In this document: positions 19,916 through 29,140 of the stretch, piece by piece
How positions within the stretch are numbered: position 1 is the first letter of the stretch
Layout of the letters: every line of letters begins with the position of its first letter
Source of the DNA: an uncultured Pelagibacteraceae bacterium
Lineage (GTDB): Bacteria; Pseudomonadota; Alphaproteobacteria; Pelagibacterales; Pelagibacteraceae
Reading direction: 5' to 3'
DNA length: 64,000 nt
Assembly (NCBI GenBank): GCA_902616645.1
Contig: CACMTO010000001.1
Coordinates: 1 to 64,000, forward strand
The notes under the pieces: model-generated
What the model saw: the letters and a program-made list of their open reading frames with translations, nothing else
Told to the model about the DNA's origin: nothing
Database searches by the model: none
Program-made: the position numbers and the translations under genes

Positions 19916-21010
19916 ATGAAAAAAATCATTTCAATGTTATTTGCAACGATTTTAGCACTAGGATTTGTATCCAATGCTAATGCTGCAAAAACACTAAAAT
20001 GTCAGACTGTCCTTAATACTAAAGCAGATGAGGTAAAAATGTTAAAGGACTTTACTGATACTGTAACAGAATTGACAAGCGGATCGTTAAAATTTGAAAT
20101 TCTACCTGCAGGCGCAGTTGTAGGAGTTAAAGAAACTTTAGACGCAGTTGATAAAGGATTAATTGATTGTGGATTCGCATGGACACACTATTGGTCAGGT
20201 GATCACCCAGCTGCAATGTTATTTGGTTCACCAGTAGCTGGTGGTGGAGTTGGTATTGACAACTTAGCGTTCCTATCATGGTTTCAATATGGTGGTGGTA
20301 AGGAATTATACGATCAACTTTGGAAAGAAATGGGAAGAGACATCAAAGGATTTATGTTACAACCAGTTGGGCCAGAAGCTTTAGGATGGTTTCCAAAACC
20401 AATTAAAGATATGGCTGACTTTAGAAAATATAAATTTAGAACTCCTCCAGGAATTCCAGGACAAACTTATAAAGACATTGGTATAGCATCTGTTGCTATG
20501 GGTGGTGGTGATATTCTACCAGCTTTAGAGGCAGGGACTATCGATGCTGCTGAATGGTGTTGCCCAAAACCAGATTTAACATTTGGTTTCCAAAAAGTAT
20601 TAAAGCACTACTACCTACAAGGTTTACACCAAGTAGTAGTAAATGCTGACTTTTATATTACTGGGAAAACTTATAAAGCTATGAGTGATCACGAGAAGAA
20701 GTCTCTCGAAGTTGCTGCTAATGCTTCATTAGCAAAATCTTTAAGCTACAGAATCTATGAAAACGGTAAAGCTTTACAAGAGCTAACAACTAAACATGGG
20801 GTTAAATTAGAAGATACACCTTCTGACTACTTCACAGAATATATGGCTGCAGCAAAAGCTACATTGAATAAAAATGCTGAAAAAAATGCTTTTTTCAAAA
20901 AAGTTTATAATTCAATGAAAGATTTTGCTGATGTTGCTGTTCCTTTCTGGAGTGGTGCTCAAATGTCTAATGCGAAGCTAGGAATGGCTCACGCAGCAAC
21001 ATTAAAATAA
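19916..21010 (+). CDS. TRAP transporter substrate-binding protein (DctP family; possibly 2-oxoacid type)
   Basis: Signal peptide; KFEILPAGAVVGVKETLDAVDKGLIDCGFAWTHYW; GTIDAAEWCCPKPDL. Confidence 0.85.
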   Translation: MKKIISMLFATILALGFVSNANAAKTLKCQTVLNTKADEVKMLKDFTDTVTELTSGSLKFEILPAGAVVGVKETLDAVDKGLIDCGFAWTHYWSGDHPAAMLFGSPVAGGGVGIDNLAFLSWFQYGGGKELYDQLWKEMGRDIKGFMLQPVGPEALGWFPKPIKDMADFRKYKFRTPPGIPGQTYKDIGIASVAMGGGDILPALEAGTIDAAEWCCPKPDLTFGFQKVLKHYYLQGLHQVVVNADFYITGKTYKAMSDHEKKSLEVAANASLAKSLSYRIYENGKALQELTTKHGVKLEDTPSDYFTEYMAAAKATLNKNAEKNAFFKKVYNSMKDFADVAVPFWSGAQMSNAKLGMAHAATLK

Positions 21011-21031
21011 TCAGTAATTATTCTTGATTTT

Positions 21032-21069
21032 ATTAGAGCGGACTTTACAGTCCGCTCTAATTTTTTTTT
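21032..21069 (+). terminator. Intrinsic terminator/attenuator between dctP and dctQ
   Basis: TTAGAGCGGACT (21033-21044) TTAC AGTCCGCTCTAA (21049-21060) plus T9. Confidence 0.93.
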
Positions 21070-21080
21070 ACTAAAAATTT

Positions 21081-21695
21081 ATGAAAAATGAGCCATCAAA
21101 AATAAATCTTACAGATGAGGGTATTGCTTCAAGGCTGGGTGGTTCAGAAAAAATGCCTGAAGATATGCCACTATGGATGGCAAATTCTATAATAAAAATT
21201 GATCGTTTTAGTAAATGGATTGGTAGTATTGTTTGTTGGATATTAATGCCTTTAATTTTTGCTATGACTTACGAAGTTCTAGCTAGAAAGTTATTTTTAG
21301 CACCTACAATATGGGCCTATGATATAAGTCGTTTTCTTTATGGCGCATTGTTTATGCTAGGGGCTGGTTACGCATTATCTAAAGGAGTTCATATCAGGGC
21401 TGATTTTTTATACAGAAATTTTAAAACAAAAACACAGGGACTTATAGATTTTTGGTTATATATACTTTTTTATTTTCCAGGCTTAATTGTTTTTTTGTAT
21501 ATGACAATTGGATTTGTCGAAGAGTCTATTAGAAGAGGTGAAAGAGGTATGGATACAACATGGATGCCTTTTATGTGGCCAATAAAATCTTGTTTATTAA
21601 TTGGTATTATATTTCTACTTGTTCAAGGTTTTTCAGAATTATTAAAAAGTTATTGGGCAGCCAAAAAAGGTGAATGGCCAGGGGAAAAAAAATAA
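21081..21695 (+). CDS. TRAP transporter small permease (DctQ)
   Basis: Position between DctP and DctM; YDISRFLYGALFMLGAGYALSKGVHIRADFLY. Confidence 0.9.
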   Translation: MKNEPSKINLTDEGIASRLGGSEKMPEDMPLWMANSIIKIDRFSKWIGSIVCWILMPLIFAMTYEVLARKLFLAPTIWAYDISRFLYGALFMLGAGYALSKGVHIRADFLYRNFKTKTQGLIDFWLYILFYFPGLIVFLYMTIGFVEESIRRGERGMDTTWMPFMWPIKSCLLIGIIFLLVQGFSELLKSYWAAKKGEWPGEKK

Positions 21696-21698
21696 AAA

Positions 21699-23033
21699 AT
21701 GATTGCTGAATTAATAGATCCAGCCATATTAGGTTTTATCCTGGTTGGTGTAATGCTTTTTGCAATATTTGTAGGATTTCCAATCTCATTTACTTTAATA
21801 TTTCTAGGATTTGTATTTGGTTATTTAGGTTTTGGAAAATTGGTTTTCTACTTAATGACACTCCAATTTTCAATGGTTATGACAGAGCAAACTCTCGCTG
21901 CTGTTCCTCTCTTCGTGTTTATGGGAATTATGATGGAGCAAGCAGGTTTAATGGAAAGATTATTTTCAGCTTTTCAATTGATGTTGTCTAAAGTTAGAGG
22001 CTCTTTATATTATGCAGTTTTATTTGTTTCAGTAATTTTTGCTGCAGCCACAGGAATAGTTGGAGCATCAGTAACTATACTTGGAATAATGGCAGCAAAA
22101 TCAATGAATAGATCGGGTTATGACGTTAAACTTGCAGCTGGTACAATTACTGCTGGTGGTACATTAGGTATTTTAATCCCTCCAAGTATTATGCTTGTTG
22201 TGATGGGTCCAATAATGGAAATACCAGTTATAGACTTATTTGCGGCAGCTATTTTACCTGGAATTCTTCTTGCTAGTCTTTATGCCGCCTATACCACAAT
22301 TAGATGTATGATTAATCCAAAGTTAGGCCCTGTATTAACTGAGGATATGAGGGCCACAAGCATGAAAGATGTTTGGATAGAGTTTTTTCTTGGATTAGTT
22401 CCTCCCGCAGCTTTAGTATTTGCCGCATTAGGAAGTATTTTATTTGGTTTTGCTACTCCGACAGAAGCTGCAGGTTGTGGAGCAATGGGAGCATTACTTT
22501 TATCATTGGCTTACAAAAAATTAACACTATCAAAACTCCAAGAGGCTTTAGTTAAAACTTTAGAAATTACTGCTCTAATTATGGTTTTAGTTGCAGCTTC
22601 AAATTTTTTCGGTGCTGTTTTTGCTAGATTAGGAACTCCCACATTATTAACAGAATTTTTACTAGGATTGGAGATGAATAAATATCTTATTTTGGCAATG
22701 ATCATGGTAATGATTTTTTTACTTGGTTGGCCATTAGAGTGGGTGCCAATTGTTATGATTATTATCCCAATAATATTACCATTAGTTGAAGCATTAGGAT
22801 TTAATTTAACCTGGTTTGCAATATTGGTTGCTGTAAATCTTCAAACCGCCTGGCTCTCTCCTCCAGTCGCTTTATCAGCATATTTTCTTAAAGGTGTTGT
22901 GCCAGAGTGGGACTTAAAAGATATCTATTATGGAATGATGCAATTTATGGTGTTACAGGTAATAGGATTAATTTTGATTGTTATTTTTCCCAAGATTGCA
23001 CTTTGGTTACCAACTCTCTTGTATGGACAGTAG
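21699..23033 (+). CDS. TRAP transporter large permease (DctM)
   Basis: TAGGTLGILIPPSIMLVVMG; FATPTEAAGCGAMGA; LSPPVALSAYFLKGV. Confidence 0.95.
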   Translation: MIAELIDPAILGFILVGVMLFAIFVGFPISFTLIFLGFVFGYLGFGKLVFYLMTLQFSMVMTEQTLAAVPLFVFMGIMMEQAGLMERLFSAFQLMLSKVRGSLYYAVLFVSVIFAAATGIVGASVTILGIMAAKSMNRSGYDVKLAAGTITAGGTLGILIPPSIMLVVMGPIMEIPVIDLFAAAILPGILLASLYAAYTTIRCMINPKLGPVLTEDMRATSMKDVWIEFFLGLVPPAALVFAALGSILFGFATPTEAAGCGAMGALLLSLAYKKLTLSKLQEALVKTLEITALIMVLVAASNFFGAVFARLGTPTLLTEFLLGLEMNKYLILAMIMVMIFLLGWPLEWVPIVMIIIPIILPLVEALGFNLTWFAILVAVNLQTAWLSPPVALSAYFLKGVVPEWDLKDIYYGMMQFMVLQVIGLILIVIFPKIALWLPTLLYGQ

Positions 23034-23058
23034 AAAATTAAAGACTTATATTGTCTAA

Positions 23059-24516
23059 GTGAGTCAATTTAAATCAAAAAAAACACTTATTAATTGGGAT
23101 TTAGTCTCTGTAAATCCTAATGATAAAAATTGGAATTGGAAAGATTTGTTTTGTTTCTGGGGTGTGAATATTCAAAGTGTAATTGGATTTTCATTAATCG
23201 CCTCTTTATATTTAGTTTACGGACTTAATACTTACGTTGTATTCTTTGGAACAATTTTAGGAAGTATTTTAGTCTACTTTTTTTCCAATTTGATCAGTGC
23301 CCCATCACAAAAATTTGGATTACCATTTGTTGTATTATTAAGATCTTCATTGGGAGTTTATGGTGCAAAATATTTTGGACTGTTAAGATTTTTAGTTGGA
23401 GTATTTATGTTTGGAATTCAAACATATTTTTTATCGAAAGCTTTTAGTTATTTAATCAGAATTCTTATATTTAATATAGAACCATCAATTTTAGATGCTG
23501 AAATTTTTCTTTTTTTCTTATTAGGTCTGAATATTATCGACTGGGTATCGATTATTTTTACTATAGTTATTCAAACTTTTTTATTCAGTTCTGGAATGGC
23601 TTTTAATAAAAAATTAATAAAATTTTCAGCGTTGACTGTTTATCTTGGAATTCTTTTATTCTTTTTCTCAATTTTTTTGAGTGATGTAAAACTATATTCA
23701 AAGGCTTTTTTAGTTTCCTTAAGTATTGAGAGTTTTTTTAATAAAAGTAGCATTGTTCCTTTAATTAGCGTTATGGGTACTATATTTGCTTACTTTTCAA
23801 TTATAATTTTAACTTTAGGTGACTTTACACGTTATGTTAAAAATGAAAGCGAATTAAAAAAAGGGAACTTAAGTTTAATCTTAAATTTGATAATTTTTTC
23901 CTTCTTAGCTTTGTTTATTGTAATAGGGATTGATACTTTAATAAAACAAAATACAGAAAATTTACCCAAGATATTAACAAATCCAACAGATATAATCGGA
24001 GTTTTAGACAATATTCTTTTAACTAATTTAGCCTTAGTATTTATAATAATTGCTTCAGCCTCAACAAACTTGATTGCTAATTTTATACCCTCACAATATA
24101 CGCTTATTAATTTTGCCCCTTCTTCTTTAACATTAAGAAGCTCAAGTTATATAATTGCAATATTAGGTTTTGTTGTAGGTGTCTTCTGGCTTACTTATTT
24201 AAGTCAAATAGGGATATTGTCCTTTATAGATACTTTTGGTGCTTTTTTTGGACCACTTTTTGGAATTATGGTTGCTGATTTTTATTTAATAAAAAAAGGA
24301 AAACTTCAAAATAAAGATATTTATTCTCTGGAAAGAGATGGATCTTACTATTATTCAGGTGGATGGCATGTGAAAGGCGTATATTCTTTACTCATAGGTT
24401 TTATTTTTTCAGCATCTACTATTTGGAATTCTAATTTAATGTTTTTGCAATCTTTTTCATGGATAATAGGGGCATTTATTACAGCATTGATATATTCTTT
24501 ATTATCTAAAAGATAA
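23059..24516 (+). CDS. NCS1 family permease (cytosine/purine/hydantoin-type), GTG start
   Basis: NWKDLFCFWGVNIQSVIGFSLIASLYLVYGLN; SSLGVYGAKY; FTRYVK; MVADFYLIKKGK. Confidence 0.8.
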   Translation: MSQFKSKKTLINWDLVSVNPNDKNWNWKDLFCFWGVNIQSVIGFSLIASLYLVYGLNTYVVFFGTILGSILVYFFSNLISAPSQKFGLPFVVLLRSSLGVYGAKYFGLLRFLVGVFMFGIQTYFLSKAFSYLIRILIFNIEPSILDAEIFLFFLLGLNIIDWVSIIFTIVIQTFLFSSGMAFNKKLIKFSALTVYLGILLFFFSIFLSDVKLYSKAFLVSLSIESFFNKSSIVPLISVMGTIFAYFSIIILTLGDFTRYVKNESELKKGNLSLILNLIIFSFLALFIVIGIDTLIKQNTENLPKILTNPTDIIGVLDNILLTNLALVFIIIASASTNLIANFIPSQYTLINFAPSSLTLRSSSYIIAILGFVVGVFWLTYLSQIGILSFIDTFGAFFGPLFGIMVADFYLIKKGKLQNKDIYSLERDGSYYYSGGWHVKGVYSLLIGFIFSASTIWNSNLMFLQSFSWIIGAFITALIYSLLSKR

Positions 24517-24520
24517 TTAT

Positions 24521-25273
24521 ATGAACAAAATTAATTTTGATTTTAAGGATAAAACCGCAATCATTACTGGAGGAGCACAAGGATTTGGATTTGATATAGC
24601 AAAACGATTTCTTCTATCAGGTGCTAAAGTAATAATTTGGGATATTGATACAAAAATGATCAATAATGCTGTGGAAAAATTGAATAACCAAAATTTAAGT
24701 TCAAATACTATCGATGTCTCAAACTATCAAGAAGTAGAAAATTGCACTATGGAAATTGTAAAAAATTCAAAAATTGACATTTTAATAAACAACGCCGGAA
24801 TAACTGGCCCCACAGCAACTTTATGGGAATATGATATTGAAAAATGGAAAAAGGTTGTGGATATTAATTTACTAGGGACTTTCAATTGTTGTAGGGCAAT
24901 AGTTCCAAATATGATAAAAAATAATTATGGCCGGATTGTTAATGTGGCTTCTGTAGCTGGCAAAGATGGTAATGCAAACGCGAGTGCTTATAGTGTTGGT
25001 AAAGCAGGTGTAATTGGACTAACAAAATCTCTAGGAAAAGAGCTGGCTGATAAAAATATTGCGGTTAACGCCGTTACTCCTGCAGGTGCCAAAACAAGAA
25101 TTTTAGATCAAATGACGAAAGAGCATGTTCAAAGAATGCTGTCTAAAGTACCAAGAGGTAGATTTTTAGAAGTTGAAGAATTCACATCCTTAGTATGTTG
25201 GCTTTCTTCAGAGGAAAATACTTTTTCTACAGCGGCTGTTTTTGATATTAGTGGTGGTCGATCAACCTACTAA
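24521..25273 (+). CDS. SDR family oxidoreductase
   Basis: TAIITGGAQGFGFDIAKRFLLSGA; NNAGITG; YSVGKAGVIGLTKSLGKEL. Confidence 0.95.
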   Translation: MNKINFDFKDKTAIITGGAQGFGFDIAKRFLLSGAKVIIWDIDTKMINNAVEKLNNQNLSSNTIDVSNYQEVENCTMEIVKNSKIDILINNAGITGPTATLWEYDIEKWKKVVDINLLGTFNCCRAIVPNMIKNNYGRIVNVASVAGKDGNANASAYSVGKAGVIGLTKSLGKELADKNIAVNAVTPAGAKTRILDQMTKEHVQRMLSKVPRGRFLEVEEFTSLVCWLSSEENTFSTAAVFDISGGRSTY

Positions 25274-25407
25274 CTGCGCGTTTTTTGCACATAATACTCT
25301 ACTCCTTTCGTTTTTGCCCTACTAAACTTAATATCTTTAGATAGGACAGGTGCAAAAATCATTATTGACCAATAAATTAATAAAATAAATACTGATATTG
25401 TCTTCAT
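25270..25407 (-). CDS. Small hypothetical protein (45 aa), N-terminal signal/TM segment
   Basis: Internal ATG gives MKTISVFILLIYWSIMIFAPVLSKDIKFSRAKTKGVEYYVQKTRS; track start at 25458 looks too far upstream. Confidence 0.4.
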   Translation of the reverse strand: MKTISVFILLIYWSIMIFAPVLSKDIKFSRAKTKGVEYYVQKTRS

Positions 25408-25481
25408 AAGAATTAAATAAATATAAAAATTGATTTTAGAATGTTTAAAATTTGTCAAAATAATGTATTAACAAATTTTTT

Positions 25482-26132
25482 ATGAAACTTTTTTTTAAAA
25501 TTTTAATAATTTTTTTAGCTTCAATAAATATATGCTTATCTGATAAAATTAAGGTTTTCGATTTTACTGAAACTGAACTTAACAATCTTCAAGTTAGAAA
25601 AGCTATGGGAGCAAATAATGAAACTCTGTACACAGTTGGTGGTAACGAAAATGGTACTTTTCTCAAGTCAGTTGCTGACAATGCTGCTTCAGGCCTAGGA
25701 AAAGAGATCAAAATTGACTTAAATAAAACACCATTCATAAATATCACATGGAAAATAGAAAAAGATTTAGTCGGTATAAAAGAAAAAACCAAAAAAGGAC
25801 ATGATTTTGCTGCAAGAGTTTTTGTTATAAAAAAAACAGGAGCTACACCTCTATCTAATAGGGCTATAAACTATGTATTTTCTAGTAATAATGAAGTTGG
25901 TTTAAGTTGGTCGAGCCCATTTACTAAAAAATCAGTAGATAGTGTTTTAGCCAGCACAAAAAAAAACTTCAATAAATGGGTGACCGTAAAAGCAAATGTC
26001 AAAGATGACTTTAAAAAATTTCATAATTTAGATGTAAATGAACTTGATGGCATAGCTATAATGTCAGATACAGATAATTCAAAAATGAAATCTATAGCTT
26101 ATTTTCAAAATATTTACTTTTCTGCTCAATAA
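25482..26132 (+). CDS. DUF3047 domain-containing secreted protein
   Basis: Signal peptide; NITWKIEKDLVG...DFAARVFVI...NYVFSSN...ELDGIAIMSDTDNS. Confidence 0.75.
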   Translation: MKLFFKILIIFLASINICLSDKIKVFDFTETELNNLQVRKAMGANNETLYTVGGNENGTFLKSVADNAASGLGKEIKIDLNKTPFINITWKIEKDLVGIKEKTKKGHDFAARVFVIKKTGATPLSNRAINYVFSSNNEVGLSWSSPFTKKSVDSVLASTKKNFNKWVTVKANVKDDFKKFHNLDVNELDGIAIMSDTDNSKMKSIAYFQNIYFSAQ

Positions 26133-26273
26133 CTAAAATTTGAGATATTTTTTTAAAACGATGTTAAATAAGGATAGAATTACCGCCACAACAACATCCT
26201 CTAAAGGACTTGCTTGAGGATAGCCAAAATTCCAAGCAATAACCATTACCAACCAAATTACAAAAATATTCAT
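26133..26273 (-). CDS. Small membrane protein, 46 aa (not in ORF track)
   Basis: Minus-strand ATG at 26273 to TAG at 26133: MNIFVIWLVMVIAWNFGYPQASPLEDVVVAVILSLFNIVLKKYLKF. Confidence 0.5.
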   Translation of the reverse strand: MNIFVIWLVMVIAWNFGYPQASPLEDVVVAVILSLFNIVLKKYLKF

Positions 26274-26331
26274 AATAAAACTTATACCTTACTTTATGTG
26301 AAATAATTAATTTTTTTGTTATAATATTATT

Positions 26332-26754
26332 ATGCATGAAAATTTTTTTCACAAAGTTAAAGTGTATTATGAAGATACAGACTCTGGTGGAGTAGTTTAT
26401 TATGCAAATTATTTAAAGTTTTTAGAGCGTGCGAGAACAGAAGCTTTATCTTCTATTGGTTATAGCAATAAGAAAGTAATAGATGAGTTTAATTCTTTGA
26501 TAATAGTTAAATCTTGTAATATCGAATATAAAAAACCTGCAATTTTGGAAGATCAGTTAACAATAAGATCTTTTGTAAAATCTATTACCAAAACATCTTT
26601 TTTTATGAATCAAATAATAACAAAAGGAGAGGAGATTATTGTGGAAGCCAAAGTTCACTTAGTGTTTGTTAATCATGCTGGAAAACCTGTAAAAATTCCA
26701 GACGAAATTTACTCAAAATTTAAACCTTATTTCTGTGATACAATTAAAACTTAG
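26332..26754 (+). CDS. ybgC: YbgC/FadM family acyl-CoA thioesterase
   Basis: KVYYEDTDSGGVVYYANYLKFLERARTEAL. Confidence 0.92.
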   Translation: MHENFFHKVKVYYEDTDSGGVVYYANYLKFLERARTEALSSIGYSNKKVIDEFNSLIIVKSCNIEYKKPAILEDQLTIRSFVKSITKTSFFMNQIITKGEEIIVEAKVHLVFVNHAGKPVKIPDEIYSKFKPYFCDTIKT

Positions 26755-27424
26755 CTAGTTTTTTTGCTTTTCTAAATAAGTCTACCATCATTTTATTTGA
26801 AATAAGTTTTGTATTAACATTTCTCGGACTTGGATGATAACTTGATAAAATGATTAAACCATTTGGTAGTAGTTGAGATTTACCATGTTTGAAAATATAT
26901 TTTTGTTTAATATTGAATTTTTTTTTATATAATTTTATACAATTATCAAAAGCAACTTTACCTAATGTAACAATTACTTTTAGCTTTTTTAAAGATAATA
27001 TTTCTTTATCAAAAAAATTAGAACAATTAGATATTTCATTACTAAGCGGTTTATCTTCCGGAGGCACACATTTGAGTATATTAGTAATATAAGTAGATCT
27101 TAATTTTAAATTATCATTTAAACTTTTTGAACATGGAGAATTTGAAATGCCCACTTCATGTAAACACTTAAAGAGAAAATCGCCTGATTTATCTCCAGTA
27201 AAAGCTCTTCCCGTTCTTGTTCCACCATGAGCGGCAGGAGCTAGTCCAATAATTGCTAATTTTGAATTTAAATTCCCAAAACCTGGAACTGGCTTTCCCC
27301 AGTAAACCTCATTCATATTTTGTTTTCTTTTTTGTTTACTTATTTTTTGAACAAATTTAACTAATCTTGGACATTTTTTACAATTAACTATTGTTTTGTT
27401 TAAACTATTCAATCTAATATCCAT
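26744..27424 (-). CDS. Uracil-DNA glycosylase, family 5-like
   Basis: CKKCPRLVKF; LAIIGLAPAAHGGTRTGRAFTGDKSGDFLF; LSSYHPSPRNVNT. Confidence 0.88.
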   Translation of the reverse strand: MDIRLNSLNKTIVNCKKCPRLVKFVQKISKQKRKQNMNEVYWGKPVPGFGNLNSKLAIIGLAPAAHGGTRTGRAFTGDKSGDFLFKCLHEVGISNSPCSKSLNDNLKLRSTYITNILKCVPPEDKPLSNEISNCSNFFDKEILSLKKLKVIVTLGKVAFDNCIKLYKKKFNIKQKYIFKHGKSQLLPNGLIILSSYHPSPRNVNTKLISNKMMVDLFRKAKKLAKF

Positions 27425-27426
27425 AA

Positions 27427-27984
27427 ATGAAATTTTTAAGGTTCTTTTTAATAATATTTATATCTTTAACCTCTACAGTTAAAGCAGATTTAAATAAAAA
27501 CTTAATTGAAAAGTTAAAAAAGGGAGAAAAAATAATATTTATCAGACATGCCTATGCTCCTGGAAGTGGTGATCCTGATAATTTCAATTTAAACGATTGT
27601 TCTACACAAAGAAATTTGAGTAATGAGGGTAGGGAGCAAGCAAAAAAAATTGGAAAATTCTTTCACAAAAATAAAATTGAAATTGAAAAAGTTATTTCTA
27701 GTGAGTGGTGTAGATGTAAAGAAACTGCAGAAATTGCTTTTAAACAATTTTCAACAAAAAATTTTTTAAACTCATTTTATAGTCCTAAATATAGAAAAAA
27801 TAAAGATAGGCAAATTTATGAACTTAAAAAACATATTGATAGTTCTAAAATTAAAAAAAATTTAATTTTAGTTACTCATTATGTAGTAATTTCTGAGGTT
27901 TTAAATTATGCGTCTTCATCTGGGGAAATTGTTGTTTCTGATAAAAATTTAAATATTATAGGAAATATAAAATTTAATTATTAA
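27427..27984 (+). CDS. Histidine phosphatase family protein, secreted
   Basis: KIIFIRHAYAPGSGDPDNF; LSNEGREQAKKIG; VTHYVVISE. Confidence 0.88.
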   Translation: MKFLRFFLIIFISLTSTVKADLNKNLIEKLKKGEKIIFIRHAYAPGSGDPDNFNLNDCSTQRNLSNEGREQAKKIGKFFHKNKIEIEKVISSEWCRCKETAEIAFKQFSTKNFLNSFYSPKYRKNKDRQIYELKKHIDSSKIKKNLILVTHYVVISEVLNYASSSGEIVVSDKNLNIIGNIKFNY

Positions 27985-27989
27985 AAATT

Positions 27990-28115
27990 ATGTCCTCTAA
28001 AAGAGCAATGAAGCAAGCACAAAAACAAGCTTACGCAAAACATCGTAGCAATATTACTCACAACAAATTAGAAAATAAGAGAAAAATTTTTAATAAAAAT
28101 AAGAAAAAAAACTAA
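27990..28115 (+). CDS. Small, highly basic protein, 41 aa (not in ORF track)
   Basis: ATG at 27990 to TAA: MSSKRAMKQAQKQAYAKHRSNITHNKLENKRKIFNKNKKKN. Confidence 0.45.
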   Translation: MSSKRAMKQAQKQAYAKHRSNITHNKLENKRKIFNKNKKKN

Positions 28116-28555
28116 CTTTTGTTACTAAAGCTGTCTATTTTTTTACAATTTGAAATTTTTGAAATACCTTCTTCATTATTCAAAACTGTTTTCATGAAAA
28201 CTTTTTTTTCTCCTTTTATAAAAAATATTTGAGTATAAAATTGAGGATATCCGTGTTTATGTGTAAAAATGTTATTATTTTCTAAATAAATATTTCTTAC
28301 ATAAGTGTTTGATTTTTTTACACTTAGATCAGTTAATCTATGTTTTCTGTAAGTCTTTTCATTATAAGTGTAATTCCTTGTCATTATCAATTCCTTCAGA
28401 TTTAGTATGTATTCGTTTTTTAAAAATTCGTCTTGTTTATCGTCACACTCACTTAATATTATTATTTCAGATTTAGCTATTTTTAAATGAACTAAGAAAA
28501 AAGACAAAAAAATTAAAAAATAGATAAACTTATTTTCTTTCATATTTGTCTGCAA
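28112..28555 (-). CDS. Hypothetical secreted/membrane-anchored protein
   Basis: 147-aa ORF with N-terminal hydrophobic segment FIYFLIFLSFFLVHLKIAKSE. Confidence 0.55.
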   Translation of the reverse strand: MQTNMKENKFIYFLIFLSFFLVHLKIAKSEIIILSECDDKQDEFLKNEYILNLKELIMTRNYTYNEKTYRKHRLTDLSVKKSNTYVRNIYLENNNIFTHKHGYPQFYTQIFFIKGEKKVFMKTVLNNEEGISKISNCKKIDSFSNKS

Positions 28556-28703
28556 AAAATAGTGCTATTAAGAATAAAGCTGTCCAGCCCAAACCTAAAA
28601 GAGCTTTGAAAATACTTGTTTCTGCACTCCAAATATTCAAAAATAAAGCACCAAATATAAGGCCTAGAATAAATATACTTATTACAATAGTTGTCTTACT
28701 CAT
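28530..28703 (-). CDS. Small two-TM membrane protein, 57 aa (not in ORF track)
   Basis: Minus-strand ORF MSKTTIVISIFILGLIFGALFLNIWSAETSIFKALLGLGWTALFLIALFFADKYERK, fills the gap between flanking genes with short overlaps. Confidence 0.6.
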   Translation of the reverse strand: MSKTTIVISIFILGLIFGALFLNIWSAETSIFKALLGLGWTALFLIALFFADKYERK

Positions 28704-28947
28704 TTTTTAAATTCTTTTTAAAAAGAGAAATACCATTTTTAATTTTATATGTATAGGATTCTTCAAAACTTTCGAGTTGCCATCCAGTAAGCCGATTTTT
28801 TATAGTTTTAAGATTATTTTTTTTCCATTCATCAGTTGTATCTTCTAGTTTCCAAATATTTTTTTCTTCATTATTTCTACCACATCCGTAACAATATCCT
28901 GTTTTAGGATCTGTTTTACAAATGCTTATACAAGGCGAAATAATCAT
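28696..28947 (-). CDS. DUF1289 domain-containing protein
   Basis: SPCISICKTDPKTGYCYGCGRNNEE...W. Confidence 0.85.
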   Translation of the reverse strand: MIISPCISICKTDPKTGYCYGCGRNNEEKNIWKLEDTTDEWKKNNLKTIKNRLTGWQLESFEESYTYKIKNGISLFKKNLKNE

Positions 28948-29037
28948 AATATATTATTATAGAGTAAAAATGATATAATTTACAACAATTGTAGTTGGAC
29001 AAATTATTTCAATCATATATAAAATCTTTTACTTTGT

Positions 29038-29122
29038 GGGGCGATGGCGGAATTGGTAGACGCGTCGGTCTTAGGAACCGATAGAGCAATCTGTGAAGGT
29101 TCGAGTCCTTTTCGCCCTACCA
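29038..29122 (+). tRNA. tRNA-Leu(UAG)
   Basis: Acceptor GGGGCGA/TCGCCCT, anticodon loop CTTAGGA, variable arm, GGTTCGAGTCC T-arm, encoded CCA. Confidence 0.95.
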
Positions 29123-29140
29123 CTTTGAATTTATAAATTT

